Assembly: GCA_963798745.1 (NCBI GenBank) | Contig: CAWCUF010000001.1 | Span: 310,001-374,000 of the forward strand | DNA: 64,000 nucleotides | Direction of reading: 5' to 3' | Source: Prado023 sp963798745 | GTDB taxonomy: Bacteria > Actinomycetota > Actinomycetes > S36-B12 > CAIYMF01 | Part shown: in pieces, positions 27,711-37,740 of the stretch | Numbering within the stretch: position 1 is the first letter of the stretch | How the letters are laid out: every line of letters begins with the position of its first letter | The notes under the pieces: generated by a model | Databases searched by the model: none | What the model saw: only the letters and a program-made list of their open reading frames with translations | What the model was told of the DNA's origin: nothing | Made by a program: the position numbers and the translations under genes

Positions 27711-27717
27711 CTGGCCC

Positions 27718-28968
27718 ATGAGTAGGGAACAATCAGCGGCCGTCGCGATCATCGGTCTGGGATACATCGGCCTCCCCACGGCTGTGGTCCTCGCCGACCG
27801 GGAGGTTCGCGTCCTGGGCATCGATCTGAACCCGCAGACGACTGCTGCCGTCAACAGCGGCGTCGCTCCCTTCATCGAGCCAGATCTCCGCGAGGCGCTG
27901 GAGTCGGTGGTGTCTCGGGGGACCCTCACGGCGCACACGGAATACCAAGCCGCAGGGACGTACATCATTGCCGTACCCACTCCGTTCAACGCGGACCGCA
28001 GCGCAGACCTCTCCTACATCCGAAGCGCAGCCGAGTCGATCGCCCCCCTGCTCGTTGGAGGCGAGCTGATCATCCTGGAGTCCACGAGCCCCCCGGGAAC
28101 GACGGAGCAGCTCGCCCACTGGATTCGGACGGCCCGGCCTGAGCTGGAGCCGAGCGTCGACGTCGCCCACTGCCCAGAGCGTGTGCTCCCGGGTCGGGTC
28201 ATGACCGAGCTCGTCGAGAACGACCGCATCATCGGGGGGCTGACTGCGCAGGCCACCCAGCGTGCCGCGCGCATCTACGCGAAGTTCTGCCGGGGTGAGC
28301 TACATCTCACCGACGCGCGCACGGCGGAACTCGCCAAGCTCGTCGAGAACTCCTACCGGGATGTCAACATCGCCTTCGCGAACGAGTTGTCCCTGGTGTG
28401 CGCGGAGCTCGATGTCGATGTCTGGCGGCTGATCGAGCTGGCCAACCACCACCCGAGGGTCAACATCCTGCAACCGGGTCCAGGGGTCGGTGGGCACTGC
28501 ATCGCGGTGGACCCCTGGTTCATCGTCTCTGCCGCCCCCGACTCCGCCCGCCTGATCCGCACGGCCCGGGAGGTGAACGACAGCAAGCCACAGTTCGTCG
28601 TGGACTCGGTCGTGGATGCCATCAAGCAGACCGGAGCTTCGACGGTGGCTGCCCTGGGCCTGGCGTTCAAGAGGAACATCGACGACCTCCGGGAGAGCCC
28701 AGCCGTGCAGGTCGTGCACGGCATCGCAGCAGCCGCACCGCACTGCACCATCCTTGCGGTCGAGCCGCACGTCGACAGGCTGCCCGCGGACCTGCGGGCT
28801 GTTCCTGGAGTCGTGCAGGTGGACCTGGCCCACGCCCTGACCGAGGCCGACGTCTTCGTGCTGCTGGTGGATCACGACCAGTTCCAGGCAGTCGATGAGG
28901 AGGCGCTGGCGGGACGGCCGCTGGTCGACACCCGTGGCGCCGTCCGAGGGATCCGGATCGGGCCCTGA
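27718..28968 (+). CDS. wecC: UDP-N-acetyl-D-mannosaminuronate dehydrogenase
   Basis: This 416-residue NAD-dependent sugar-nucleotide dehydrogenase oxidises UDP-ManNAc twice at C6 to UDP-ManNAcA. It shows the Rossmann motif GLGYIGLPTA, the substrate segment ESTSPPGTTE, the catalytic block GVGGHCIAVDPWF with the nucleophile Cys261, and the C-terminal UDP-binding domain with AFKRNIDDLRESP. The start is ATG 27718 behind a TACACT box; the open frame upstream overlaps wecB and is discarded. The neighbouring wecB supports the ManNAc specificity over UDP-glucose or UDP-GlcNAc. Confidence 0.93.
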   Translation: MSREQSAAVAIIGLGYIGLPTAVVLADREVRVLGIDLNPQTTAAVNSGVAPFIEPDLREALESVVSRGTLTAHTEYQAAGTYIIAVPTPFNADRSADLSYIRSAAESIAPLLVGGELIILESTSPPGTTEQLAHWIRTARPELEPSVDVAHCPERVLPGRVMTELVENDRIIGGLTAQATQRAARIYAKFCRGELHLTDARTAELAKLVENSYRDVNIAFANELSLVCAELDVDVWRLIELANHHPRVNILQPGPGVGGHCIAVDPWFIVSAAPDSARLIRTAREVNDSKPQFVVDSVVDAIKQTGASTVAALGLAFKRNIDDLRESPAVQVVHGIAAAAPHCTILAVEPHVDRLPADLRAVPGVVQVDLAHALTEADVFVLLVDHDQFQAVDEEALAGRPLVDTRGAVRGIRIGP

Positions 28969-28995
28969 CTGTCCAGGGACACGCACCTCGGGACG

Positions 28996-29187
28996 TCAGG
29001 CACGAGTCGAGGACCGAATGATCAAGATCCGCAGGGAGCGCCGGCTGATCTCGGCATGTGCAAGCTGAGCCAGTTGCAGGCCTACCAGGACCCAGAGCGC
29101 CACGGCGAGCCATCCGGTCCCGGTCAGGCCGGCCACGAGCGCGCCCAGCAAGACCCAGACGATCGCCGAGATCACCACCAGGGTCAT
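28996..29187 (-). CDS. Small two-helix membrane protein
   Basis: This 63-residue hydrophobic protein has two predicted membrane helices (about residues 2-21 and 25-42) followed by a basic amphipathic tail (EISRRSLRILIIRSSTR). ATG 29187 overlaps the stop of the upstream gene (ATGA), so it is translated by coupling. A longer form from TTG 29220 is possible but less likely. The pair of minus-strand genes is an isolated island between plus-strand polysaccharide genes. No family was recognised; a membrane anchor or partner for the upstream protein is an inference. Confidence 0.6.
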   Translation of the reverse strand: MTLVVISAIVWVLLGALVAGLTGTGWLAVALWVLVGLQLAQLAHAEISRRSLRILIIRSSTRA

Positions 29188-29846
29188 ACGCAGCCCGAAG
29201 TCGGGACCACTGCCTGCCAACGCCTCCGGGAGCCAACCCCTCCGGGCGGTTCGTCGAGGGTGCGGCCCGCCAGGCCGGGGGGACTCACGGCCCGCCTGGC
29301 GGCGGTGGCCTGCGAGCTGGCCGTGACGACTCCGGACAGGGCGGCCGTGGGCAGGCGTGGGGCCGTGGGGTTCTCACCGCGCTGCCGAGAGATTGCCCGG
29401 CTTCGAATCGCCCAGGACGCGGCGCGTCCGGCCGTGCCGCGGGCAGATGCCTTCCGCGTCGCCCGGAGCAACAGGTTCAGCTCATCGCTGCTGTCCTGCG
29501 TTGACGGCTCGACCCGCACGAGGCACACCCCGCGATCGCCGTCGAGCACGTCGACCGCCCGCCACCCAGCATCGACCACCTGACCACCTGCCCTCGCGTC
29601 GATCAGGATGTCGCCACCGGGTGCTGTCCTGATGCGGGCATCGGACAGCAGGCCATCCAGATCCCCCGGTGACTGGACCACCACGCTCTCGAAGAGCTCG
29701 TCGGGCAGCGAAGCAGGGTCGTCCGCATCGATCACGCACGTCTCATGGGCCAGTGCTCCGAAGTCCAGCCCCGTCTCGAGGTCGGCGGCGATGACGAGCA
29801 GGGACGTGCCCAACGGTTCGGCAGCACAACGGTCAAGATCGCCCAT
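29184..29846 (-). CDS. Unknown protein, acidic N-terminal half and Arg-rich tail
   Basis: This 220-residue orphan was not recognised. Residues 1-110 look like an alpha/beta Rossmann-type half-domain (TSLLVIAADLETG, then SVVVQSPGDLDGLLSD and GGDILIDARAGG), as in degraded methyltransferase or sugar-binding folds, but no SAM or nucleotide motif is present. Residues 120-220 are Arg/Ala/Ser-rich, without hydrophobic segments, and probably disordered. ATG 29846 lies seven bases after a minus-strand TAACAT box. That promoter collides with the plus-strand promoter of the next gene. Stop and next start overlap (ATGA). An undetected frameshift in the tail cannot be excluded. Confidence 0.55.
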   Translation of the reverse strand: MGDLDRCAAEPLGTSLLVIAADLETGLDFGALAHETCVIDADDPASLPDELFESVVVQSPGDLDGLLSDARIRTAPGGDILIDARAGGQVVDAGWRAVDVLDGDRGVCLVRVEPSTQDSSDELNLLLRATRKASARGTAGRAASWAIRSRAISRQRGENPTAPRLPTAALSGVVTASSQATAARRAVSPPGLAGRTLDEPPGGVGSRRRWQAVVPTSGCV

Positions 29847-29853
29847 GGCGCGA

Positions 29854-29859
29854 ATGTTA
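29854..29859 (-). promoter_or_regulatory. -10 box of the 29846 gene, overlapping a divergent -10 box
   Basis: On the minus strand TAACAT is followed by seven bases and the ATG at 29846. It shares positions 29858-29859 with the plus-strand box TACGCT. Confidence 0.5.
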
Positions 29860-29863
29860 CGCT
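29858..29863 (+). promoter_or_regulatory. -10 box of the 29871 gene
   Basis: TACGCT ends seven bases before GTG 29871, with no ribosome site. It overlaps the minus-strand -10 box by two bases. Confidence 0.5.
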
Positions 29864-29870
29864 CAGCGCC

Positions 29871-32003
29871 GTGGGGTCCATGGGGGGAGCGTCCAAGCAT
29901 CGCCCGAGCCCGGGAATCTCGGTCGTCATGGCCTGCCACAACTCCGCAGAACGGATCGGTCCGGCCCTCGAGAGCCTCGTGGCCCAGGACCTGGACCGCG
30001 CCGAGTTCGAGGTCATCGTGGTCGACAACGGCTCCAGCGACGCCCTTCTGGACAGGATCGGGCTCGTGCGCGAGCAGCATCCGGATCTGAGCGTTCGCTA
30101 CCTGCGCCTCTCGGAGGGTAATGCCTCGTTGGCGTGGAACATGGGCATCCAGTCCGCCCATGGGTTGTTCGTCACCCTCCTTGACGACGACGACACCCTC
30201 GCCCCCGGGACACTTGCGGCCGTCCTCGACGCCGCGCATATCGATGAGGTGACCCTCATCCCCATCTGGGACGTGGATCACCCGGGTGGACGGCGCCGGA
30301 CCAACTACGTCATGGACAGGATCGCTGCGCTGGAAGGCCACGTGGTCAACCTTCATGACGTGCCGGTCGCGATGAGCTACAACGCAGCCAAGGTCGTGTC
30401 GACGAGGCTCGCGAGGGAGTACGCCTTCGACCCGGAGTTGCGTTCCGGAATGGACGTCGTCTACTGGTCGAAGCTCCTGTGCAGCGCCCGGACGAGGATC
30501 CGGGTCCTCGACCCCGTGGATGAGCGCTGCGGCTACGAACGCACGGCTCGCCCGGATACGATGTCCCGCCGGCTCTCACTGCGATGGGCTGAGGATCGCG
30601 TCAGAGTGATCGCCCAGATCAACGACCTCATGGTCGACGAGCCCGACTGCCAACCCTTGCTGGAGCAGTTGATCGGGGCCCAAGCTGGGCATCTCGCCCG
30701 GTACGTTGCCCGACACCCGAAGGACCACGGCGAGGTGGTCAGGATGGTCAGGTCCCGCTGCCCCGAGGCCTTCCCCCAACGCATCCTGGTCGCGGGCATG
30801 GCCACCGAACTGGCCATCCTCTACGCCTTCCCGCCGATGAGCGATGCTTCCGGGATCGTCGCCGCACGCCGGATAAGCGAGCACGGGCACATCGTTGACG
30901 TGATCACCTGCGACGTGTCGGCCCTGCGGGCCACGGATCCCGGGACCCTCGCCCTGGCCGGTGGCTACGTCGATCGCGTCGAGATCATCCACACGCCACC
31001 GGTCTTCGCCAGCTGGGGCCCCATCGAGCAGTTCGTTCGACAGGGGCTGGAGCGAATCGAGATCCTTGTCTCGGCAGGCAAGCAATACTCGGGGCTGTAT
31101 TCGAGGGCGATGTGGCCGGCAGCCCACGTCCTGGCTGCCGCCGTCAAGGTCCGCCATCCTGCCATTCGGTGGCGTGCGGAGTTCTCCGATCCGCTGAGCT
31201 CTGACGCGCAGGGGCAGCCACGCAGCGGTTCGCTCGACCTCGACTCGCCGATCCTGACCGAGATCGTCGCGGAGATCCAGAACCTCGGGTTGTCGATACC
31301 TGCGACATCGAACCTCTGGCAGTGGGCGGAGCACCTGCCGTACGCGCTGGCCGACGAGATCATCTTCACCAACCCCAACCAGCAGCGCGTGATGCTCGCC
31401 CACATCGGTGATCAGCATCTTCGAGCGCATGCAGCCGCGCGGTCGACGGTGCTCCCACATCCGATCCCCGACCCTGCGCTGTACCGAGCGAGGACGCCGC
31501 TTCCCATCATCGACGAGCGCGCCGTGAACCTCGCCTACTTCGGCAGCTTCTACCCCAACCGTGGCATCGGGATCGTCCTCGACGCACTCGCGAGCTCCCC
31601 GGAGAGCCGACGGTCCCAGATCCGACTGCACGTCTTCTCCACGGATCCGCGCCTGGTGTCGAGCAGGGCGCAGGAGCTGGGCATTGCGTCTCTCGTCAGC
31701 TCGCATCCATACGTGGACTACCTGGACTTCCTGTCGCTGTCGATGCAGATGGATGTGCTCATCGTCAACGACGTGCGAACCGCCGGAACCCACCCAGTCA
31801 ACCCCTACCGACCCTCGAAGCTCAGTGACTACCTCGGCTCGGGTCGCGATATCTGGGGCATCCATGAGCCGGGGAGCCCGCTGTCCGCTGCCGATGTCAC
31901 CTACTCGTCGCTGATCGGTGACGTCGAAGGCGCCCGCAGGGTGCTGGCGACTGTGGTCGAGGAGTGGCAGACCTCCGCGGATGCATGCTCCCTGGGAAGC
32001 TGA
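29871..32003 (+). CDS. Bifunctional GT2 plus GT-B-like glycosyltransferase
   Basis: This 710-residue protein has two parts. Residues ~15-230 are a GT2 domain with ISVVMACHNSAERI, VVDNGSSD and the metal motif DDDD in TLLDDDDTLAPG. Residues ~305-700 form a second, GT-B-like module. It opens with VAGMATELAILYAFPP and contains EFSDPLSSD, EIIFTNPNQQ, YFGSFYPNRG (typical start of a GT4 nucleotide-binding half) and a late KLSDYLGSG. The two activities would add successive sugars to the same chain. GTG 29871 is leaderless. The next gene is a paralogue over the whole length; this copy keeps the intact GT2 motifs. Donor sugars are unknown. Confidence 0.75.
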   Translation: MGSMGGASKHRPSPGISVVMACHNSAERIGPALESLVAQDLDRAEFEVIVVDNGSSDALLDRIGLVREQHPDLSVRYLRLSEGNASLAWNMGIQSAHGLFVTLLDDDDTLAPGTLAAVLDAAHIDEVTLIPIWDVDHPGGRRRTNYVMDRIAALEGHVVNLHDVPVAMSYNAAKVVSTRLAREYAFDPELRSGMDVVYWSKLLCSARTRIRVLDPVDERCGYERTARPDTMSRRLSLRWAEDRVRVIAQINDLMVDEPDCQPLLEQLIGAQAGHLARYVARHPKDHGEVVRMVRSRCPEAFPQRILVAGMATELAILYAFPPMSDASGIVAARRISEHGHIVDVITCDVSALRATDPGTLALAGGYVDRVEIIHTPPVFASWGPIEQFVRQGLERIEILVSAGKQYSGLYSRAMWPAAHVLAAAVKVRHPAIRWRAEFSDPLSSDAQGQPRSGSLDLDSPILTEIVAEIQNLGLSIPATSNLWQWAEHLPYALADEIIFTNPNQQRVMLAHIGDQHLRAHAAARSTVLPHPIPDPALYRARTPLPIIDERAVNLAYFGSFYPNRGIGIVLDALASSPESRRSQIRLHVFSTDPRLVSSRAQELGIASLVSSHPYVDYLDFLSLSMQMDVLIVNDVRTAGTHPVNPYRPSKLSDYLGSGRDIWGIHEPGSPLSAADVTYSSLIGDVEGARRVLATVVEEWQTSADACSLGS

Positions 32004-32055
32004 TCGCCTGCCGCGCCCGACCCACGGGCACGCCGCTCGGGTCGTCCGCCGGTGC

Positions 32056-32061
32056 TAGTTT
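32056..32061 (+). promoter_or_regulatory. -10 box of the 32068 gene
   Basis: TAGTTT ends six bases before GTG 32068; no ribosome-binding site is seen. Confidence 0.5.
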
Positions 32062-32067
32062 TCCCGC

Positions 32068-34153
32068 GTGGTCATCGAGGATCCATCGCCTCATGTCGGC
32101 ACCCCCGGCCTGAGTGTCGTCGTGGCCCTGTCCGGCTCGGATGACCCGAGTGCTCTCCTGGACTCACTGGCGGAGTCGGTACTCGATCCGGATCTGCTTG
32201 AGATCCTGCTCATCCGATCCGGATCAGCCGGCGGCACCCGCGCCCTCGACCACCGACTGGGGTCAACGAGTACGCCGGCTGCGGCTGCCCGGCCAGGGGC
32301 CGGCCGCGGCCAAGCTCCTGGGCCTGCGCTCGGCCCGTCACGAGTTCGTGACCTTCCTGCGCCCGGAGGACCGCATCAGCGCCGGGGCGGCGCTGGCACT
32401 GGCCACCGGATTGCAGAGGCCAGATGAGATCGTGGCTCTCCGGTCCGGCGCCCGAGGGCGGGTCCGGGAGACGGAGAAGACGGAGAGACCCGCTGACGAC
32501 ACCAGCGAGGTCCTGCCGGGGCCAGGGGGAGGCCCATTGCGCACGGTCGCGCCCCTGGGCTCGGTTCGTTGGATCGTTCCGACCTGGCTAGCGTTGATCG
32601 CCCCGCCAGCGATCCGCCTCGGCCGGTGGTGGGAGCTGCTCCTGGTGGTGAAGATGCAGACGCTGAGCAGCGCACCGGTTCGATGGGCCACGACTGACGC
32701 CAACGGGCCACCGGACGTCATCTCCCCTCCCGAACCGCAGGTCGACAGCTGGGATGAGGTGGAGCCCATCCTGGGTGCGATCGCCGCGCTCGAGGATGCG
32801 AGCGTCCAGGATCCCTCCTGCGCGCGGACCGTGCGACCACTGATACACCGGCTCGCGGGGCTCCTGCGTCCGCTGCTGGATGAGCAGCCGACTCTGCGCG
32901 TGCCCCTCATGGATGCGATCCTCGCTGCGCGGATCTGGCACTTCCCCTACTCCGAGGTGTGCGAAGGGTTGGCCACCGACCTAGCCATCGCCTACTCCTT
33001 CCCCCCGGCGCAGGACACCTCCGCGGTGGTCGCGGCCAAGCGGCTGCGCGAGCGGGGACGCGTGACCGACGTGATCAGCTGTGACCTGCAGCGTGGCACC
33101 GACCCGGGGACGTCGATGATCGCGGGCGGCTTGGTGGACCGACATGTCCAGGTGCCGGGCCCGGCCTCCTACGGGCAGTGGCCGGACCTCGAGGCCTTCG
33201 TCCACACCGGCCTGATCACCGTGGACGCTTGGGTCGGCGAGGGCCGCGCGTACCGCGCCCTGTACAGCCGCTCCATGTGGCCAGCATCGCACCTGCTCGC
33301 TGCGCTGCTCAAGCAGCGAATGCCGCAACTGACCTGGTCGGCGGAGTTCTCCGACCCGATGCAGTCCACCATCATGGGGCGACGGCGCCACGACTCGATC
33401 GATGCGACCTCACCGATCATCGCGGAACTGACCAGGTCCCTGCACGAGCGCGGATTCCCGACACCCACATCGGACAATCTCTGGGAGTGGGTGGAGCACG
33501 TGTCCTATGCCCTGGCCGACGAGGTCATCTTCACGAACATCAACCAGCGGGACGTCATGCTCGCAGCTACACATCACGAGCAGTTGCGTGACCGGGCCCG
33601 GCGCCTGAGCTCCATCCGCCCGCATCCCCAGCCCCCCGACCCGTTCTACACCTACGCTGAGCCCCCATACCCCCTCGACCCGGGATTGGTCCACCTCGCC
33701 TACTTCGGCGCGTTCTACCCGAATCGGGGCATCGGAGTCGTTCTGGCCGCGATCGCAGACAGCCCACAAGCCGTCCAGGAGTCGCTGCACCTGCACGTCT
33801 TCTCCAATGATCACGGGGCGGTCCGCGCCCAGGCCCGGGCGGCGAGCGTCGGGCACTGCGTCACCTCCCATCCCTACGTGAACTACTTCGACTTCCTGGC
33901 CCTGACTCGTCTCGTCGACCTCCTCGTGGTCAACGACACGCAGACTGAGAAGACCCACGCACTCAACCCCTACCTGCCGTCCAAGATCAGTGACTACCTG
34001 GGCTCGAAGACCGACATCTGGGCCATCTACGAGCCGGGCAGTCCCATGTCGGTGATACCGGTCCGTTACCGCTCGGCCCTCGGCGACACCGCTGAGGCAT
34101 GCAGGGTCCTTCGGCAGGCGACGGCAGCCGCGCGTTCAAAGAGGGAGCCGTAG
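32068..34153 (+). pseudogene. Frameshifted paralogue of the GT2/GT-B glycosyltransferase
   Basis: GTG 32068 opens a frame reading PGLSVVVALSGSDD then LEILLIRSGSAG. The frame changes at the GGGG run 32259-32262 and continues LRLPGQGPAAAKLLGLRSA to the stop at 34153. Deleting one G gives a continuous 694-residue protein that parallels the 29871 product: EFSDPMQS, EVIFTNINQRDVML, YFGAFYPNRG and KISDYLGSK are all shared. The GT2 half is worn: the VDNGSSD site reads IRSGSAG and the DDDD site reads RPED, so even a repaired protein would lack GT2 catalysis. The GT-B half looks intact. Either one base is wrong in the assembly or this copy is dying. It is classed as a pseudogene only because of the shift. 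Confidence 0.65.
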
Positions 34154-34187
34154 CCCTCGGGCACCCGGGATCGCTGCTCGGTGCGCC

Positions 34188-37100
34188 TCAGTCGCCCGGT
34201 GCGGTGAACACAGCCAGTTCCTCGGCGGTGATCCGGCTCACGTCGGACTGGAGGCGAACGCGCAACATCGCGGCCCGCGACATCTCCTGGAAGAGCCTCG
34301 GGTCGTGGTACAGGCGCAACAACCCGTCCACGATCGCTGAGGAGTCCTCAGCCGGGCAGAGCACCGCACACGTGTCATCGACGAACTCGGGCACGGCCGC
34401 CACCGCATTCGTGATGGGGACCAAGCCCATGGACATGGCCTCGTCCCGCGACACGCCCTGCGAGTCCCACCGAGTCGGCACCAGGAAGACCCCGTGCTGC
34501 CGGTGGAGGTCGGCCATCTGTTCCTGGGTCAGGAAGCCGCGCTGCACCACGACGTTGCGCATGCCAGCCAGTGGCGCCGTGGTCGACTCGAAGAGTGGCC
34601 CATCGCCGACGACCAGGAACTCCATGTCCTCGAACTCTGGTCGCACCGACATCTCGAGGATGGCCTCCACGGTGAGGTCGTTGGCGTACTTCTCACTGGC
34701 GTACGGCCGGATGGACCAGACCTTGCGTCGGGCTTCCGACGGCTTCGTGCCGGCTTCGAACAGCACGGTATCGATCGGATTGTGGATCACCGACCAGCGG
34801 ACCGTCCCCGGGTCGATCCCCAGGTCATCGAACACCTCCATGGCGAAGGTGCGAGAAACGAACACGAGCCGAAGTCCCACCGGTCGTTCGCGCATCAGGC
34901 CCCGCCAGAACTCCCGCCGGACAGCGCTGGACCATACGATCGCCTCCCGCTGTTCAGGCGCGACAAGGTTGAACGACCGCCGCCACCAGGGCTGGACCTC
35001 GGCACCGTGCACCCATGCCGTCACGGGGACGCTCCCGCGGTAGGCATCCAACGCCGACCACAGCTCGCCTGTCAGGAAGTGCACAAGGACATGCTCGTAG
35101 TCGTTCTGCCACAGCAGTTGCTCCACCGCCGAGAAGGACCCCCGTGTCACGTTGACACCGTCGAACTCCTCGAAGTGGAGCGGCCGATCCGGGCCCGCGG
35201 CGAACACGTCGACCCGGACTCCTCGAGACTGGTAGGCCTTGACGCGGCGATGGACGAAGGCGTTGCGGTACAGGTCCGTGGCCGCCGGGTACTGATCGGT
35301 CAGCAGCAGGTAGCGAGATCGGCCCAGCACCAGGGGTGGAACATCCTCCCGCGAGCCGACGACCAGCGACTCGATCGTGGCGCGCCCGGTTCCGGCGACC
35401 CGGACTCCGAATCGCACAGACCGTGCCGAACCTGGCACTCGGCACACCAGGTTCCGGTTCGCGGGGCCCATCAGGTGCCCGATCCGGGCTCCAGCCCCGT
35501 CCAAGAACAGCGCCACCACTTGAAGCCCAAGCCCTCCGGAGGCGACGAGATGCAGCCTGAGCTCCCCGCCGACGCCCAGCTCGCGCAGTGGCCTGGGTTC
35601 CCGGGCGTACAGGAACGCACGCTCCTGCTCGGGAAGCTGGGACTCGCAGAGCATGACATCCCCGGTGATACCCACGGTGATCGGCAGAGCGGGTGGCAGC
35701 TGGGACTCGATGGGCTCGACCACGCACCACGCCGGGAGCGCCTGCCCGCGCACGGACGGCCCGCGGTCCGGATGCAGGCGGGTCGCCACCTTCAGCAGTT
35801 GGGCGAGCGGCGTACCGGTGTCCATGCCCCGTGGGTCGACGTCCACGACCCCGGCGCCAGGTTGCGCGCACTGATCCGCGCCGTCCTGGCAGTAGTGGAA
35901 CGGGTCGGTGGCCAGGCCGCGCAGCAGCCGCTCCGGCCGGATCGGGGGGCCGACCCCGGTGACGTCGGAAGCAGCCAGTTCCCGCCACTGCGATTCGGGG
36001 ACCAACGAGGAGCGCGGCGCCAGGCTCGGGCACACCGAGTAGGAGGTGTCCCACTCCGGCATCTGTAGTTCACCGCTCACCCATCTGAATCCTGCGGGCG
36101 GCTTGCCCACACTGCGTCCAGCTGAGAAGCGAGTGGCGATGGCCAGATCTGTCAGGTAGTCAGGGCCGTGGTGATCCCGCACATCGAAGACCGCCAACCA
36201 GCGCGGGGCGTGCTCCAAGCTCGGCGGGCAGGCTTCCATCAGCCCGGCAAGGTCCTGTCCAGGTCGGGGGGCGATGGCGACCACGGCATCGGGCAGCGCC
36301 CTGGTGGCCGTGAGGTCCGCCTCCCCGACCAGGCAGAGCCGCTTCCTCGGGTAGTTCTGTGCAGTGTAGAGCAGCAGTGCGCGGTCCAGTTCCGCCTCGG
36401 TGCTCACCACGGACAGGACCACGACCTCAGGAAAGGGATCGATCGACACGCCCCAGACATGCGATGCCATCAGCACGAATCGGTCCTGCCAGGTGTGCTC
36501 GCCAAGCACTCGGCGCAGGCCCAGCATCCTGAGCAGCTCAGACCGGAGCCGGTCCGCCGTACGCGCCTCAAGCGCCGCGACGAGCTCGGGGCCGGAATCG
36601 GAGCAAGCCACGAGGTCCCCGACGAGCACCCGCAGACCTCGGGCGATGGTGCTGGCCACGAGCGCACCCCCTGCCAAGAGCTCCAGCGCGCACTGCTCCA
36701 CGGCCACCTGCCCCTGCTGGTCCCGGGACCCGACGAAAGCGAAACGGTAGTGCCGGGCGACGGAGGGCGCTATGGAACCGTCGCACCGGGCACCGGAGCT
36801 CGGTCGCCACCTCCGAAGGTCACGCAGGATCGCGTGGAGCTCGGCAGGCTCAGCCGGACCACCCGAAGGCCCAGTGTGGTCGACGAGCGCGAGCTCGTCC
36901 ACACGCTGCTCGTCGGCAATCGGATGGTGCAGGGTGGCCTGAACCGCCCTCGGCAGCCAGTGGACTTCCACCACTGCGCCCACCTCTGCCCGGTACCGCG
37001 GGATGCGCTCCAGCTCTGTGGTGAAGACGCGGTCGAAGCCCGAGGCGGAATGCAGGACAGCCACCGGCAGCGACACTGCCTCGTCATCCCAGAGGGCTGT

Positions 37101-37740
37101 GGCAGTGCCTCGCTGGCGGCTCGACCCAACGAGCTCGAGGAGCTCCTCGTTGAGGCCCCCCTCGCCGTCACCCCAGTCCGCGGATCCCAGCGCAGCGCTG
37201 CCCTGCACAAGTAGAAGGTGAGGCGCGTGCTCTGTCAGGGCGGCCCGCCACGTGGTGCGGGCCAGCCTGATCAACGAGCACTCAGGGCTGACCAGACGGA
37301 AGGTCGACTCGTCCGAGATGATCGCCACACGCAGGGCGCGCAGCCCGTGCCCATTGCACGGGAGGTCACCTGGCCATTCGAGCCCAGCAGCGGTCGAACC
37401 CTGTTGGAGCGGCGGTTGAGCCTCCTTGGCAGGGCCCGTCCGGGTCTCGACCCCGCCGGTCACGTCGACGCCGCGGGATGCGGACGGCAACATCCCTTCG
37501 CCGGCTGTCCCACCATGACCAGGGGCGCGCTGGGCAGGTGCAGTCCCCAAGTGCTTCCAGCCGGTCGTCGTGGAGCCGGTCGGCCACGGCCATCAGCGCC
37601 AAAGCATTCGCCTGCTGCCGCTGAAGCCGTGCGATCATCCGCTCGGTAGCCACTGCCCGGGCCCTGTCCCCAGCTGATCCGGCCGTCGGCCCGTCGTCGG
37701 TCCCGAAACTGCCCGGGCCAGCCATCTGGCGGTCACTCAC
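34188..37740 (-). CDS. DUF3880 / GT2-like / GT4 multidomain glycosyltransferase, N-terminal frameshift
   Basis: The uninterrupted frame 34188-37550 encodes ~1120 residues. GTG 37740, overlapping the stop of the upstream gene (GTGA), opens a helical N-terminus (ERMIARLQRQQANALALM) that joins this frame if one base of the CCCC run 37545-37548 is removed, giving 1183 residues. Numbering from 37550, the modules are as follows. A CgeB/DUF3880-like domain covers about 70-340 (RVAIISDESTFRL, FDRVFTTELERIPRY). A GT2-like domain begins near 370 (VVVLSVVSTEAELDRALL), with the usual DDDDHYG replaced by DVRDHHG. A beta domain covers about 600-700. A GT4 domain follows at about 730-1110, with WSVIHNPID, VVGDGPLFES and QGVSRDEAMSMG. 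Only the GT4 motifs look fully canonical. Confidence 0.72.
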
